Shown piece after piece: positions 17,572 to 26,562 of a stretch of DNA of 35,956 bases. Each line of letters begins with the position of its first letter. The first letter of the stretch is position 1. A model generated the notes under the pieces. That model was not told the origin of the DNA. It saw only the letters and a list, made by a program, of their open reading frames with translations, and did no database searches. Origin of the DNA: an uncultured Alphaproteobacteria bacterium (lineage in GTDB: Bacteria; Pseudomonadota; Alphaproteobacteria; Rhizobiales; Ancalomicrobiaceae); NCBI GenBank assembly GCA_937864925.1, contig CALMFH010000051.1:1-35956 (forward strand), given 5' to 3'. The position numbers were made by a program, and so were the translations under genes.

Positions 17572-18123
17572 TCATCGCCCCGGGTCCCGAGCCGGCGGGG
17601 TGGTGTCGCCGTCTCCGAGAGGGCGTTGCATCAGCACGCTGTCGAGCCAGCGGCCGTGTTTCCAGCCGACCGACCGCAGCAATCCGGCATGGGAGAAGCC
17701 GAGGGCAGTGTGCAGGCCGATCGAGGCGGCGTTGCCGCTGTCGCCGATGACCGCCAACATCTGCCGGAAACCGAGGGCGGTGACCTCGTCGATCAGCGCT
17801 GCGAGGAGGGCGCGGCCGAGGCCGAGGCCCTTCGCGGCGGGATCGACGTAGACCGAGTTCTCGACGGTGTGGCGATAGGCCGGTCGCGGCCGATAGGCGC
17901 CGGCATAGGCATAGCCGAGGACGCATCCGTCGACCTCGGCGACCAGCCACGGCATACCGGCCTCGCGGATCTTCGCCATGCGAGCCGCCATCTCCGTCGC
18001 ATCCGGCGGGTCGAGTTCGAAGGAGGCGCAACCGTTCAGCACCGCATCGGCGTAGATGGCGCGGATGGCGGGAAGGTCGGTCTCGATGGCGGGGCGGATC
18101 AGCGGGGTGCGGGAAGCGGTCAT
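17572..18123 (-). CDS. GNAT N-acetyltransferase, phosphinothricin/methionine-sulfone acetyltransferase-like
   Basis: This 183-residue enzyme transfers acetyl from acetyl-CoA to an amine. Family markers are 'IRAIYADAVLNGCASFELDPP' at the N-terminus, 'AYAGAYRPRPAYRHTVENSVYV', the acetyl-CoA loop GLGLGRALL, and the C-terminal 'GFSHAGLLRSVGWKHGRWLD'. These together are typical of the PAT/MddA group, which acetylates phosphinothricin and methionine sulfone or sulfoximine. Its natural substrate here is unknown. It is divergent from a LysR gene 122 bp away, the usual layout for a regulator and its target. No strong ribosome-binding site is seen before the ATG. Confidence 0.88.
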   Translation of the reverse strand: MTASRTPLIRPAIETDLPAIRAIYADAVLNGCASFELDPPDATEMAARMAKIREAGMPWLVAEVDGCVLGYAYAGAYRPRPAYRHTVENSVYVDPAAKGLGLGRALLAALIDEVTALGFRQMLAVIGDSGNAASIGLHTALGFSHAGLLRSVGWKHGRWLDSVLMQRPLGDGDTTPPARDPGR

Positions 18124-18245
18124 GTCGTCGAGAGCGGCCAGCGGCGGAAGGGACGGGGCGTGCGGTGCACGTCGACCTTGTTGCGCGTCTTCGTGTCATC
18201 GATCAAGCTCATGAGAGTTCTACGAGGCAGAAGGAAACCTCATGG

Positions 18246-19136
18246 ATGATCGAGGCGGATCTCGACCGGCTGTTCGCTTTCGCCGCGGTGGCGGAAGCTG
18301 CGAGCTTCACGCGTGCGGCCGAGGCGCGGGGCGTCAGCCAGTCGGCGATGAGCCTCAAGGTGAAGCAGCTCGAGCGCGAACTCGGGGTACGGCTGTTCGA
18401 ACGGGTCGGGCGGCGGGTGAGCCCGACAGCGGCGGGGCGCGAACTCCTCGTCCATGTGGCGACGCTCGAGGCGGCCCATGCCGCGGCGATCGCGGCGGTG
18501 AAGCCGCATCGCGACGGTGACGCCGGGCGGGTGGTGATCGGTACAGGAGCGACCGCCTGCCTCCACTTCCTGCCCGGGCCGCTCAGGAGGCTCAGGGCCT
18601 CGATGCCGGGGCTCGAGATCATCGTGCGCACCGGTGACACCCGCGACATCCTCGCCGAGGTCGAGGCCAACACCATCGACGTCGGACTGGTGACGTTGCC
18701 GGCATCGGGGCGGGCATTGGTGGTCGAGGAGTTGATGGCCGACGAGATGTTGGCGGTGCTACCGGTGGCGGAGCGACCGCCGGAGGGAACGATCGACGCG
18801 GTGGCGCTCGCCCGCCATCCGCTGATCCTCTACGAGTCGCATGGCCGCACCCGGCGGATCATCGACGACTGGTTCGCCGCCGGCGGCGTGGTCGCCAAAC
18901 CAGTGATGGAGCTTTCCTCGGTCGAGACGATCCGCGAACTGGTCGGCGCCGGTCTCGGCGCGGCGATCCTGCCGGGGTTGGCGCTCGGCGCCGACACCGG
19001 TCAGGTGGCGGTGCGACGGCTCGACCCGCGGCTCGAACGGCGCCTCGGCCTCGTCCTGCGGCGTGACAAATCGCTCGATCCGGCGCTGCGGGCGGTGACG
19101 GCGGCGATGCGTCGGCAGGCGGCGGAGCGGCGGTGA
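18246..19136 (+). CDS. LysR-family transcriptional regulator
   Basis: This 296-residue regulator has an N-terminal winged helix (residues about 4-62: LDRLFAFAAVAEAASFTRAA, then VSQSAMSLKVKQLERELGVRLFER) and a C-terminal periplasmic-binding-like effector domain starting near 'GRVVIGTGATACLHFLPGPL'. The ATG at 18246 has AAGGA ten bases upstream and gives the usual length. An upstream in-frame ATG at 18165 lacks such support. It is divergent from the acetyltransferase gene and may control it and itself through the 122-bp space between them. The effector is unknown. Confidence 0.92.
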   Translation: MIEADLDRLFAFAAVAEAASFTRAAEARGVSQSAMSLKVKQLERELGVRLFERVGRRVSPTAAGRELLVHVATLEAAHAAAIAAVKPHRDGDAGRVVIGTGATACLHFLPGPLRRLRASMPGLEIIVRTGDTRDILAEVEANTIDVGLVTLPASGRALVVEELMADEMLAVLPVAERPPEGTIDAVALARHPLILYESHGRTRRIIDDWFAAGGVVAKPVMELSSVETIRELVGAGLGAAILPGLALGADTGQVAVRRLDPRLERRLGLVLRRDKSLDPALRAVTAAMRRQAAERR

Positions 19137-19552
19137 GATTTCGGTCGAACGATGCCGTGGGCGTCGATCCGGTCGACCGGCGGGTCGCGTGACGTGTCGG
19201 GCGGGGGCCACGCGATGACCTCGGTACTTCCTGCGAGAGCCGGCCTCCACCCGTCGACGAGCATCGGATTCGCGGCTCGTGAGGCCACCGTGCGGCTTGT
19301 GCGGGGCGCCCGAGGGTGGTACCCATAAGCTGGTAGACTAGTCGACCAGAAAATCGCGGTGCGTTCCGAGGATGGCGATCCGCAAGGGCGAAGCGGGGAC
19401 GGCACGTCCGACGCCGGGACCTGGAAACGGCCGCCGGAAGCCGCCGACCGGTCACCGGGCGGAGCGGCGACGCCCGCCGGTGAGCGCCGGCATCACCACA
19501 GGAGCGGCGAGCGCGCCGGCGGTGGCGCGCCGGCATTCGACAGGAGTGTCCG
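19137..19552. other. Promoter region of the mannonate dehydratase gene
   Basis: These 416 bp hold no supported gene. The notable items are a 20-bp palindrome (19330-19349), annotated separately, and a GC hairpin at 19511-19530 (GCGCGCC / GGCGCGC, 6-nt loop) just before the ribosome-binding site of the next gene. Confidence 0.6.
19330..19349. promoter_or_regulatory. Candidate operator upstream of uxuA
   Basis: CTGGTAGACTAGTCGACCAG is a 20-bp palindrome with 9 of 10 pairs, about 200 bp before the uxuA start. It can be read as two overlapping boxes, TGGTAGACTA and TAGTCGACCA, each of the form TNGT-N2-ACNA, close to sites bound by FadR-subfamily GntR regulators of hexuronate genes (TGGTATACCA in UxuR/ExuR). 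The FadR-type regulator at 12102-12863 is a possible binder; that link is inference. Confidence 0.55.
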
Positions 19553-20749
19553 ATGGAACAGACGTGGCGTTGGTTCGGTCCGAACGACACCGTTCCCCTC
19601 TCCCACATCACCCAGGCCGGAGCGACCGGTGTGGTCACGGCGCTGCACGACATCCCCTACGGCGTGGTGTGGAGCCGCGAGGCGATCGAGGAGCGCAAGC
19701 GCCTGATCGCCGCCGACCCGTCGTTGGGGCTCAGATGGAGCGTGGTCGAGAGCCTTCCGGTTCACGAGCGGATCAAGCTCGGCGAGGGTGATCTGACGGA
19801 GCTCTTCGAGAACTACCGGATCTCGATGCGCAACCTCGCCGAGGCCGGGGTCCACACCATCTGCTACAACTTCATGCCGGTGCTCGACTGGACCCGCACC
19901 GAACTGCACCACCGGCTCGCCGGCGGCGGCACGTCGTTGCGCTTCAACGCCCATGAGTTCGCCGCCTTCGACATCTTCATGCTGGAACGTCCCGGCGCGG
20001 CGGAAGAGCACGGGCCGGAGATGGTGGAGAAGGCGCGCGCCTGGTTCGCGACGACGACCGAGGCGGAGCGGGCGGAACTGCTCGCCAACATCATGGCGGG
20101 CCTGCCCGGCGCCTACGACCGCTACGACATCCCGGAACTGCGCAAGCAGCTCGCCCGCTATCACGGCATCGACCGGGCGAAGCTCCGCGAGAACCTCGTC
20201 CGCTTCCTGGAGGAGGTCATTCCGACGGCGGAGGAGGTCGGCATCAAGATGGCGATCCATCCCGACGATCCGCCGCGCGATCTGATGGGGCTGCCGCGCG
20301 TCGTCTCCTCGGCCGAGGACATCGAGTACATCCTCTCGGCGGTGCCGTCGCCGGCGAACGGGCTGACGCTGTGTGCCGGCTCGCTCGGTGCCGGCGCCCA
20401 GAACGACGTGCCGGCGATCGCCCGACGTTTCGCGCCGCGCGTCCACTTCACCCATCTCCGAAACGTCGCCAAGGAGCCGGACGGGTCGTTCATGGAGGCC
20501 GACCATCTCGGCGGCGACACGAACATGGTCGATCTGGTCACCGCGTTGCTCGAGGAGCAGGCGCGGCGCAAGGCCTCCGGCGCCGCCGACTGGCGCATCC
20601 CGATGCGGCCGGACCACGGCCACGAACTGATGGACGACGTCGGCCGCGGCTCGCATCCCGGCTACAGCGGCGTCGGCCGGATGAAGGGCCTCGCCGAACT
20701 GCGCGGCGTCATGCACGCGGTGTCGGCGATCAAGGGGTTGCCGTTGTGA
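19553..20749 (+). CDS. uxuA: Mannonate dehydratase
   Basis: This 398-residue cytoplasmic TIM-barrel enzyme dehydrates D-mannonate to 2-keto-3-deoxygluconate in glucuronate catabolism. The start 'MEQTWRWFGPNDTVPLSHI', 'VTALHDIPYGVVWS', 'GVHTICYNFMPVLDWTRTEL' and metal or substrate ligands in LCAGSLGAG, VHFTHLRNV and RPDHGHELMDD are all present. A GGAG ribosome-binding site is six bases before the ATG. No partner gene (uronate isomerase, fructuronate reductase, KDG kinase or a transporter) lies beside it, which is unusual for this gene. A palindrome upstream suggests it is induced. Confidence 0.95.
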   Translation: MEQTWRWFGPNDTVPLSHITQAGATGVVTALHDIPYGVVWSREAIEERKRLIAADPSLGLRWSVVESLPVHERIKLGEGDLTELFENYRISMRNLAEAGVHTICYNFMPVLDWTRTELHHRLAGGGTSLRFNAHEFAAFDIFMLERPGAAEEHGPEMVEKARAWFATTTEAERAELLANIMAGLPGAYDRYDIPELRKQLARYHGIDRAKLRENLVRFLEEVIPTAEEVGIKMAIHPDDPPRDLMGLPRVVSSAEDIEYILSAVPSPANGLTLCAGSLGAGAQNDVPAIARRFAPRVHFTHLRNVAKEPDGSFMEADHLGGDTNMVDLVTALLEEQARRKASGAADWRIPMRPDHGHELMDDVGRGSHPGYSGVGRMKGLAELRGVMHAVSAIKGLPL

Positions 20750-20792
20750 ACGGCGCGGCGGCGAGCGCGAACCCGCCGCCGCCGGTGTCGCG

Positions 20793-21683
20793 TCACTTCG
20801 CCTTGCCGAAATAGGCGGCGAAGTACTGTTGCGTCTTCGAAGTCTGGTCGGCGGCGAGCAGGTTCGCCTTCTTCAGCTCGTCCAGGATGTCGGCATACAT
20901 CTTGTCCGACGCGGCGCGGTTGGCGACGTTGCCGGTGAAGGCGAGTTCGACCAGATATCTGTCGGTCGGTGGGAAGAACCACACCGCCACCCCCGCCTCG
21001 AGGCCGGCTTTGGTCAGATCCGCCGCCGACGCGTGTTTCAGCTTGACGTCGGCCGAATACATCGCCGCGACCCCGGGGATCTCGACCTTCGGCACGGCGG
21101 CGATCGCCGGGCTGATCTGGTGCATCAGTACGGGGCATTTGGCGCCCATGAATTCCCACAGCTTCGCCGGCGTCCAGGCGGCGGGCTTCACGTCGAACTC
21201 CTCGTCCTTGAACCTGATGTCGGAGGAGATCGAGTAGTCGGGGGTGCCGAACCAGTCCATCTCGTACTTCTTGGACGAGCAGGGGGCGAGGTCGAGGAGC
21301 ACGTCGGGCGAACTCGCCCGCGCCTTGACGGTGATCTGGCCCTGACGGACACGGACGATGAGGTTCTTCTTCTCCAGCCCTTGGGCGCCGTCGTCGACGT
21401 AGATTCCGGGCTTGGGTTTCTTCAGCGCTCCGACCTCGGCGACCGCGGCGAGCGGCTTCACCACCGCGGTTTCGTAGGCGGTGGCGAGGTCGGCCTCCTT
21501 CATCGCCGGCACGGCGATCATGAAGTGGTACTCGACGGTCTGGTCGGGCCGCGCGAATTCGGCGGCGAGGGACTTGGCCGGCGCGGCGGCGGGGGCCGCC
21601 TGGGCGAGGACGGTGGTCGAACCGCCGGCGAGCACGGTGGTGGCGACCAGCGCGGTGACGAGAGCGGAGGTGGCGGTACGCAT
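20793..21683 (-). CDS. Exported protein of unknown family, CYTH-like by motif
   Basis: This 296-residue protein begins with a signal peptide (MRTATSALVTALVATTVLAG... cleaved near LAQA). I do not recognise the family, but the mature part runs in a CYTH-like order: VEYHF at the N-terminal strand, YVDDG, then LIVRVRQGQITVKAR (compare LRxR and TxK of CYTH proteins) and near the C-terminus DRYLVELAFTG followed by QQYFAAYF. It has two cysteines. It is the last of five minus-strand genes, 83 bp after the 1012-residue membrane protein. The start has a strong AAGGAGG nine bases upstream. A periplasmic anion- or phosphate-binding partner for the other gene products is possible; that is inference. Confidence 0.7.
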   Translation of the reverse strand: MRTATSALVTALVATTVLAGGSTTVLAQAAPAAAPAKSLAAEFARPDQTVEYHFMIAVPAMKEADLATAYETAVVKPLAAVAEVGALKKPKPGIYVDDGAQGLEKKNLIVRVRQGQITVKARASSPDVLLDLAPCSSKKYEMDWFGTPDYSISSDIRFKDEEFDVKPAAWTPAKLWEFMGAKCPVLMHQISPAIAAVPKVEIPGVAAMYSADVKLKHASAADLTKAGLEAGVAVWFFPPTDRYLVELAFTGNVANRAASDKMYADILDELKKANLLAADQTSKTQQYFAAYFGKAK

Positions 21684-21766
21684 GGCATGACCCTCCTTCG
21701 AGGTTCGGTGGGCGGGCCGGGGCGCCCCGGTGCGCGGCGACGATCGGGTGTCGTCGGGACGCGGGG

Positions 21767-24700
21767 TCATGGTCGGTCCTGTGGTGTCGGGACCGCCGTG
21801 AGCCGGGGCTCGTCGCCGAGGCCGAGCAGTTCGGGCAGGGCCTCGCGATAGCGGCGGTGGTGGTTGCGATAGAAGGCGAGGGCCGCCTTCGACGGCATGG
21901 CGAAGGCATCGCCGGCGACGAGGAGCGCGATGTCGTCTTCGCGCGTCAGCAGGTTCTGCGCCTCGAGCACGAAGCGGCGGTCTTCCGGTTGCAGGCGGCG
22001 CGCGTAGAGACGGAGCGACTGCGGTGCCAGCGGTTGGCGGAAGTGGAAGTACATGAGATCGAGGCAGTGGATGGCGATCTCCTCGGCGATACGCCGCACT
22101 TCGGGTCCTTCCGATCCGAGAAGTTCGGCCGGCCGGCGCAGCAGGTCGCTGCTGCTCTCCTGCGGGAAGCGCAGTTCCAGGGCCGCCTGCCGATCGAACA
22201 GTGCCGACATCACCTCGCCGATCTCGCGCAGGCGCAGGCGTGCCGTCGCCTGACGATCGAAGTGGCCTTCGATGATCGCCGCCGCCGTGTCCGAGGCGGT
22301 CTTGGCGACGAGGGTCGAGGCGGCGGTGAGCCAGGCTCCGGCGTTCGGTACCTCGGCAGCGGAGAGGATCCACCACAGGATGGCGTTGTAGAGTACCGCC
22401 ACCGGTGCCGCCGACAGTGAGCGACCGAGATTGGCGAAGGCGCCGGCGCGTGGCAGACCGCGGTAGAGATTGTGGCTCATCAGATAGATGCCGTTGACCG
22501 CGGCGATCACCAGGAACACCACCACCGGATCGGTCGCCGCCGTCAGCCCCAGCCCCTTCTGCAACAGGAGGAAGCGGACGCCGAGCTCGAGCAGCGGCAC
22601 CGAGAAGCCGGTGTAGAACAGCGATTCCGACAGCCTCGTCCAGCTTACGTAGTCCTTCCAGGTCAGATCCGAATAGCTCCTGAGGCCCCCACCGGCGATC
22701 ACCGCCTGGGCGATGTTGCGGCTGCCGGTGATCAGGAACCACAGCGGCGCACCCCACAGGGCGAGGAAGCCGGTCTGGGTGGCGCGGAAGGCGAGGAAGG
22801 CGGGGACGAAGCCGGCGAGGACGAAGGCGAGGTTGACCAACAGGGTGTTGAGATAACGTCCCTGGGGGCCGTGCCGGGTGCCGCCGCCGGTCGCGGCGAG
22901 GAGGCGGTTGCCGGGGAAGGCGCCGACGCCGCCCAGCGGTAGGACGTTGCCGGGCGAGACGATCTCCAGACTGTCGAGCGGTGCCGTCCATTCCCGCTTC
23001 TCGACCGAGAACAGGGCGACGAGGCGGAACCACCAGTAGGCGATCCAGGCGAGGTTCGGATGGTGGGTGAGGGCGGCGCGAGCGGCGATCGCCCGATCGG
23101 CGCGACGTTCCACCGTCTCCACCAGCGCATAGCGCAAGGGCAGCGGGGCATGATCGCCGTTGTGCTGCACGCCGCGTTGCTCGCCGACCGGCAGGGTGTC
23201 GACGATGACGAAGCCCATGCCGTGCTGGCCGCCCCAGTCGGAACGGCCGGAACTGTCGCTGCCGACGAAGGCGGAGAGCGGGTGCTTGACGTAATGGTCG
23301 GTGAGGTCGCGCATCTCGCCGAGAAGCTCGGTGAGGCAGTCGACGTCCTCGGCCGCTTCCGGTGGCGTCGCGGCGAGGGTGGCGGCGACGAGACGCTTGA
23401 AGCGGGCGGGATTGCCGGAATTGACGATCGCCCGCAGTTCGTTCATCGCCTCGAGCCGCGGCAGTTGCTCGGGGCGGAAGGTGCGCAGTTCGAAGAGCTC
23501 GAGGTGGGTGATGCGCCCGCGCCCGAGATGCAGCAACTGCAGGACCTGCGACGGCGTCAGATTGCGGGCGTCGATCGAGGCGCGGTAATCGCTGGCCGCC
23601 TCGTCGAGCCGTTCGAGGAGTTCGGCCGGGCTCTCCACGGCGAGCCGCGGCACGGCGCGCAGGAGGTGGGCTTCGCCGGCGGCGATCGCCGCGGTCAGCC
23701 AGTCGTCGAGGACGGTCGCCGGCGAGAACTGCTCCATCGCCGCGAGCCGCACCCGATACCGTGCGGCCGCCACCGGATCATCGTCCGGCGGCGGGCTCGA
23801 GAGCCGCGGCCAATCGGCCCGCATCGCGGCGACGGTGCGGCGATGGATGCAGTCGGCCAGATGCGCCCAGGAGGGTGAGGCGCTTCCGACCAGGGCGTCG
23901 AACTCGCTCGGTTCGAGTTCGGGGACGGAGAGGTCGAAACGGCGATCGAGTTCGAGCCGGTAGCCGGTGTTGTAGTCGGCGACGAGCACCGAGAAGAGGG
24001 CGTTGCGTGCCGCGTCGATCTCGCGGCCTTCGGCGGTCAGCGCCCGCATCGGCGCGGTGTCGAGGAATTCGGTGAAGCCGCGCGGGCCGAAGAAGCCGCG
24101 CGGTGTCCACACGATGGTGACCCGGGTGCCGCGGAAGCGGCGATGGAAGCGGATGCCGATGCGGATGGTGACGTCCATGATCTCGGCCGCGGCGATCAGT
24201 TCTTCTGCCGCCGCCGGCGGGGCGTAGTCGTCGTAGATCACCTTGAGGGTGCGGATGCCCTTGAGCCAGGCGTCCATGATCAGGTGGGTCGGCGACTTGC
24301 GACCGGAGGAGTGGGAATCGTGGACGTGGTAGTCGAAGGAACGCTGGTTCCACGCCTCCGGCATCTCGATCAGGTTGTGGCGATGGAGGATGTCGCGGGC
24401 GATGCGCGGCCGTCCGCTCGCCGCCTTGTTGAAATCGTGGGCGAGGCGCAGTTGTTCCTCGATGTCGCCGCGGGCCCTGAGGATCTCCTTCATCAGTTGA
24501 ACGAGGGCGCGGGCGGTGTTGAGGCGGAAGGGGGTGCGGGCGGAGGAGAAGGCCTCGCCCTTAAGCGCGCGTAGCGCGTCGAGGCGCTCCTGGGCGGTCG
24601 ACGGCGCGGTGTCGTCGATGAGACCCATCACCGCCCAGGCGACCCGGAGCGCCTTGGGGTAGCCCAGTTCGGACAGGCCGTCGGGATGGAAGGTGCTCGG

Positions 24701-24805
24701 GCGCAGCGGAACGCCGCCGGTCCCGCGCGCGGCACTGCGCGACAGGTGGCGATCGATCAGGGCGACCAGATCATGGTCACGTCGGTCGAAGTAGAGGCCG
24801 GCCAT
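21767..24805 (-). CDS. Large membrane protein with an N-terminal degenerate PHP-like domain
   Basis: This protein has 1012 residues and I know no named family for it. Residues about 157-240 look like a PHP phosphoesterase domain: 'YHVHDSHSSGRKSP' gives the HxH motif (His160, His162), then 'LIMDAWLKGIRTLKVIYDDY', where PHP proteins have TDH, and 'AAEIMDVTIRIGIRF', where they have a metal-binding Glu. The last two motifs are altered (YDD, Arg), so catalysis is doubtful. A soluble helical part follows to about 510, then SDSSGRSDWGGQHGMGF (516-532), then five or six membrane segments between about 585 and 820, and a soluble C-terminus of 190 residues. It lies 102 bp after the anion transporter gene. 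The ATG at 24805 lacks a good ribosome-binding site. Confidence 0.75.
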   Translation of the reverse strand: MAGLYFDRRDHDLVALIDRHLSRSAARGTGGVPLRPSTFHPDGLSELGYPKALRVAWAVMGLIDDTAPSTAQERLDALRALKGEAFSSARTPFRLNTARALVQLMKEILRARGDIEEQLRLAHDFNKAASGRPRIARDILHRHNLIEMPEAWNQRSFDYHVHDSHSSGRKSPTHLIMDAWLKGIRTLKVIYDDYAPPAAAEELIAAAEIMDVTIRIGIRFHRRFRGTRVTIVWTPRGFFGPRGFTEFLDTAPMRALTAEGREIDAARNALFSVLVADYNTGYRLELDRRFDLSVPELEPSEFDALVGSASPSWAHLADCIHRRTVAAMRADWPRLSSPPPDDDPVAAARYRVRLAAMEQFSPATVLDDWLTAAIAAGEAHLLRAVPRLAVESPAELLERLDEAASDYRASIDARNLTPSQVLQLLHLGRGRITHLELFELRTFRPEQLPRLEAMNELRAIVNSGNPARFKRLVAATLAATPPEAAEDVDCLTELLGEMRDLTDHYVKHPLSAFVGSDSSGRSDWGGQHGMGFVIVDTLPVGEQRGVQHNGDHAPLPLRYALVETVERRADRAIAARAALTHHPNLAWIAYWWFRLVALFSVEKREWTAPLDSLEIVSPGNVLPLGGVGAFPGNRLLAATGGGTRHGPQGRYLNTLLVNLAFVLAGFVPAFLAFRATQTGFLALWGAPLWFLITGSRNIAQAVIAGGGLRSYSDLTWKDYVSWTRLSESLFYTGFSVPLLELGVRFLLLQKGLGLTAATDPVVVFLVIAAVNGIYLMSHNLYRGLPRAGAFANLGRSLSAAPVAVLYNAILWWILSAAEVPNAGAWLTAASTLVAKTASDTAAAIIEGHFDRQATARLRLREIGEVMSALFDRQAALELRFPQESSSDLLRRPAELLGSEGPEVRRIAEEIAIHCLDLMYFHFRQPLAPQSLRLYARRLQPEDRRFVLEAQNLLTREDDIALLVAGDAFAMPSKAALAFYRNHHRRYREALPELLGLGDEPRLTAVPTPQDRP

Positions 24806-24907
24806 GGCGAACTCGAAATGCGAGCCCGAGGTCGCCCGGTTCTCGGCCGGTCGACCTCGGGAAGCGAACGGGATCGGGCACCGTGGCGCCCGCGCCCCAT
24901 CATGGGC

Positions 24908-26473
24908 TCACCACAGGCGGCTGGCGAAGCCCATCAGCGGCATGACGTACTGCGTCCACAGGATCAGCACGCCCCACACCAGCACGAGTTGCGTGAAGCC
25001 GAACTTGAACGACTCACCGTTGGAATAGTGGTCGGTCAGGTAGGAGATGTTGGCCGGCTTCGAGTTGAAGTACAGCACGTAGACCTGGTTGATCATGAAG
25101 GCCATGGGCAGGCAGAAACCGACGATGTCCCAGCCGAATTTCCGGGCCACGGCGATCATGATGGGGAACATGATGATGGTGCGGGCGGTCTTGCTCTCGC
25201 TGATGAGGGTGGTGAAGCCGAACAGACCGGAGAGAACGGCGAAGACCAGGAGCTTCATCCCCGGTGCGTTGCCGTCGATCTTCCAGGCGTCGAGCATCGA
25301 GTGGATCCACAGGCCGACGATGTCGGACTTCTCCACCACGCCGCCGAGCACGTAGGCACCCCACGAGAACATCAGCATGTGCCAGGGGATGTCGGCGTCG
25401 TTCCACTTGATGACGCCGAGTCGCGGCAGGCCCATCACCGACGGCATGAACACCACGCAGGCGCCGCCGAGGGCGACGACCTCGGCCTTCATGCCGGTGA
25501 GATCGCCGGTCGCCCAAAGGCCGAGCACGGTCAGGAAGACGATCGCCGCCTTGATCTCGTCGATCGCGATCGGGCCGAGCGCACGATATTCCTCCTCGAG
25601 CCGGTCGAAACCGCCCTCGAGCTTCGGGGTCGCCTCTTCCTTGGAGATCGGGAAGATGAAGCGCGTGCCGGTCCACCAGGCGATGGCGCACTGAACGACG
25701 GCGAGCGGCAGCAGGGCGAGCAGCCAACGGTCGTAGGTGACCGGGGCGCCGGCCTTCTCCATCAGCGACACGGCGACGAGGTTGGCCGCCGAGCCGGTCA
25801 TGAAGGCGCTGGCCGAGACGTTGTTGGCGAGCAGGTTCTGCAGAACCATGTTGCGGCCGACGTTGTTGCGGGCCGCGCCGCCGGTGGCGCCGTAGATCGC
25901 CGAGATCACCATGAACAGCGGCAACAGCAGCGCGGTCTTGGCCGAGGTGGCCGAGATGAAGGCGCCGAACAGCAGATTGAGGATGATGAAGCTCCACAGC
26001 AACAGACTGAGGTTGCCCTTCATCCGGAGCACCAGCCACAGCGACACGCGTTTGGCGAGGCCGGTCGCGACCAGGGCCGAGGCGAGGATGAAGCTGGCGA
26101 TGTTGAGCACCATCACCGGTTCGCCGAGCATGGCGAAGGCGTCGCGCATCTTCATCGAGCCGGTGGCGATCGCCACGACGATGACGATGAACGAGGTGAG
26201 GTAGTTGGGGATGGTCTCGGTGATCCACAGGATCAGCGAAGCGACGAAGATGCCCAGCGCGCTGTAGGCGAGCTGCGGCACTTTCTGCGCCTCGAACAGC
26301 TCGATGCGACCGCACCAGCGCAGATGGAAGAAGAAGAACAACGCGATGGCGATCGGGAAGCCGTAGACCTTGAGCGTCGCCATGATCCGGCCGGGCCGGA
26401 TGTCCTTGAACTTCTCCAGCGAGTAGTTGCGCAAGTCGAGGGGATCGAAGGGTTGGGCGGGTGTCGTCGACAT
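24908..26473 (-). CDS. SLC13/DASS-family sodium-anion symporter
   Basis: This 521-residue inner-membrane transporter takes up di- or tricarboxylates, sulfate or a related anion, usually with sodium. Two repeated family signatures are visible: 'ISATSAKTALLLPLFMV' after the first re-entrant hairpin, and 'FTTLISESKTARTIIMFPI' in the second half. 'ASAFMTGSAANLVAVSL' marks the anion-binding loop. The N-terminus to about residue 35 is soluble. The start at 26473 has GGAAGGAGGG upstream at a rather long distance; an extension to 26566 is not needed. It is the third gene of the CYTH-transporter operon. The company of CYTH-domain genes rather than carboxylate enzymes suggests an inorganic anion, but this is only context. 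Confidence 0.9.
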   Translation of the reverse strand: MSTTPAQPFDPLDLRNYSLEKFKDIRPGRIMATLKVYGFPIAIALFFFFHLRWCGRIELFEAQKVPQLAYSALGIFVASLILWITETIPNYLTSFIVIVVAIATGSMKMRDAFAMLGEPVMVLNIASFILASALVATGLAKRVSLWLVLRMKGNLSLLLWSFIILNLLFGAFISATSAKTALLLPLFMVISAIYGATGGAARNNVGRNMVLQNLLANNVSASAFMTGSAANLVAVSLMEKAGAPVTYDRWLLALLPLAVVQCAIAWWTGTRFIFPISKEEATPKLEGGFDRLEEEYRALGPIAIDEIKAAIVFLTVLGLWATGDLTGMKAEVVALGGACVVFMPSVMGLPRLGVIKWNDADIPWHMLMFSWGAYVLGGVVEKSDIVGLWIHSMLDAWKIDGNAPGMKLLVFAVLSGLFGFTTLISESKTARTIIMFPIMIAVARKFGWDIVGFCLPMAFMINQVYVLYFNSKPANISYLTDHYSNGESFKFGFTQLVLVWGVLILWTQYVMPLMGFASRLW

Positions 26474-26562
26474 GGGGATCGGTCCCTCCTTCCGTCGTCG
26501 CCGTGCCGGCTGCGATGATCGCGGACCCGAGCCGGATCGCGCGCCGGCATGCATCGCTCGGC

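Noticed and set aside
20756-20781. Hairpin CGGCGGCG / CGCCGCCG between uxuA and the exported protein gene
   Set aside because: Short arms, a 10-nt loop and no T-run; such repeats are expected by chance in this GC-rich DNA, so I did not call a terminator.
21684-23033. In-frame extension of the exported protein to 746 residues
   Set aside because: It overlaps the 1012-residue gene in another frame; the true start has a strong ribosome-binding site and a signal peptide.
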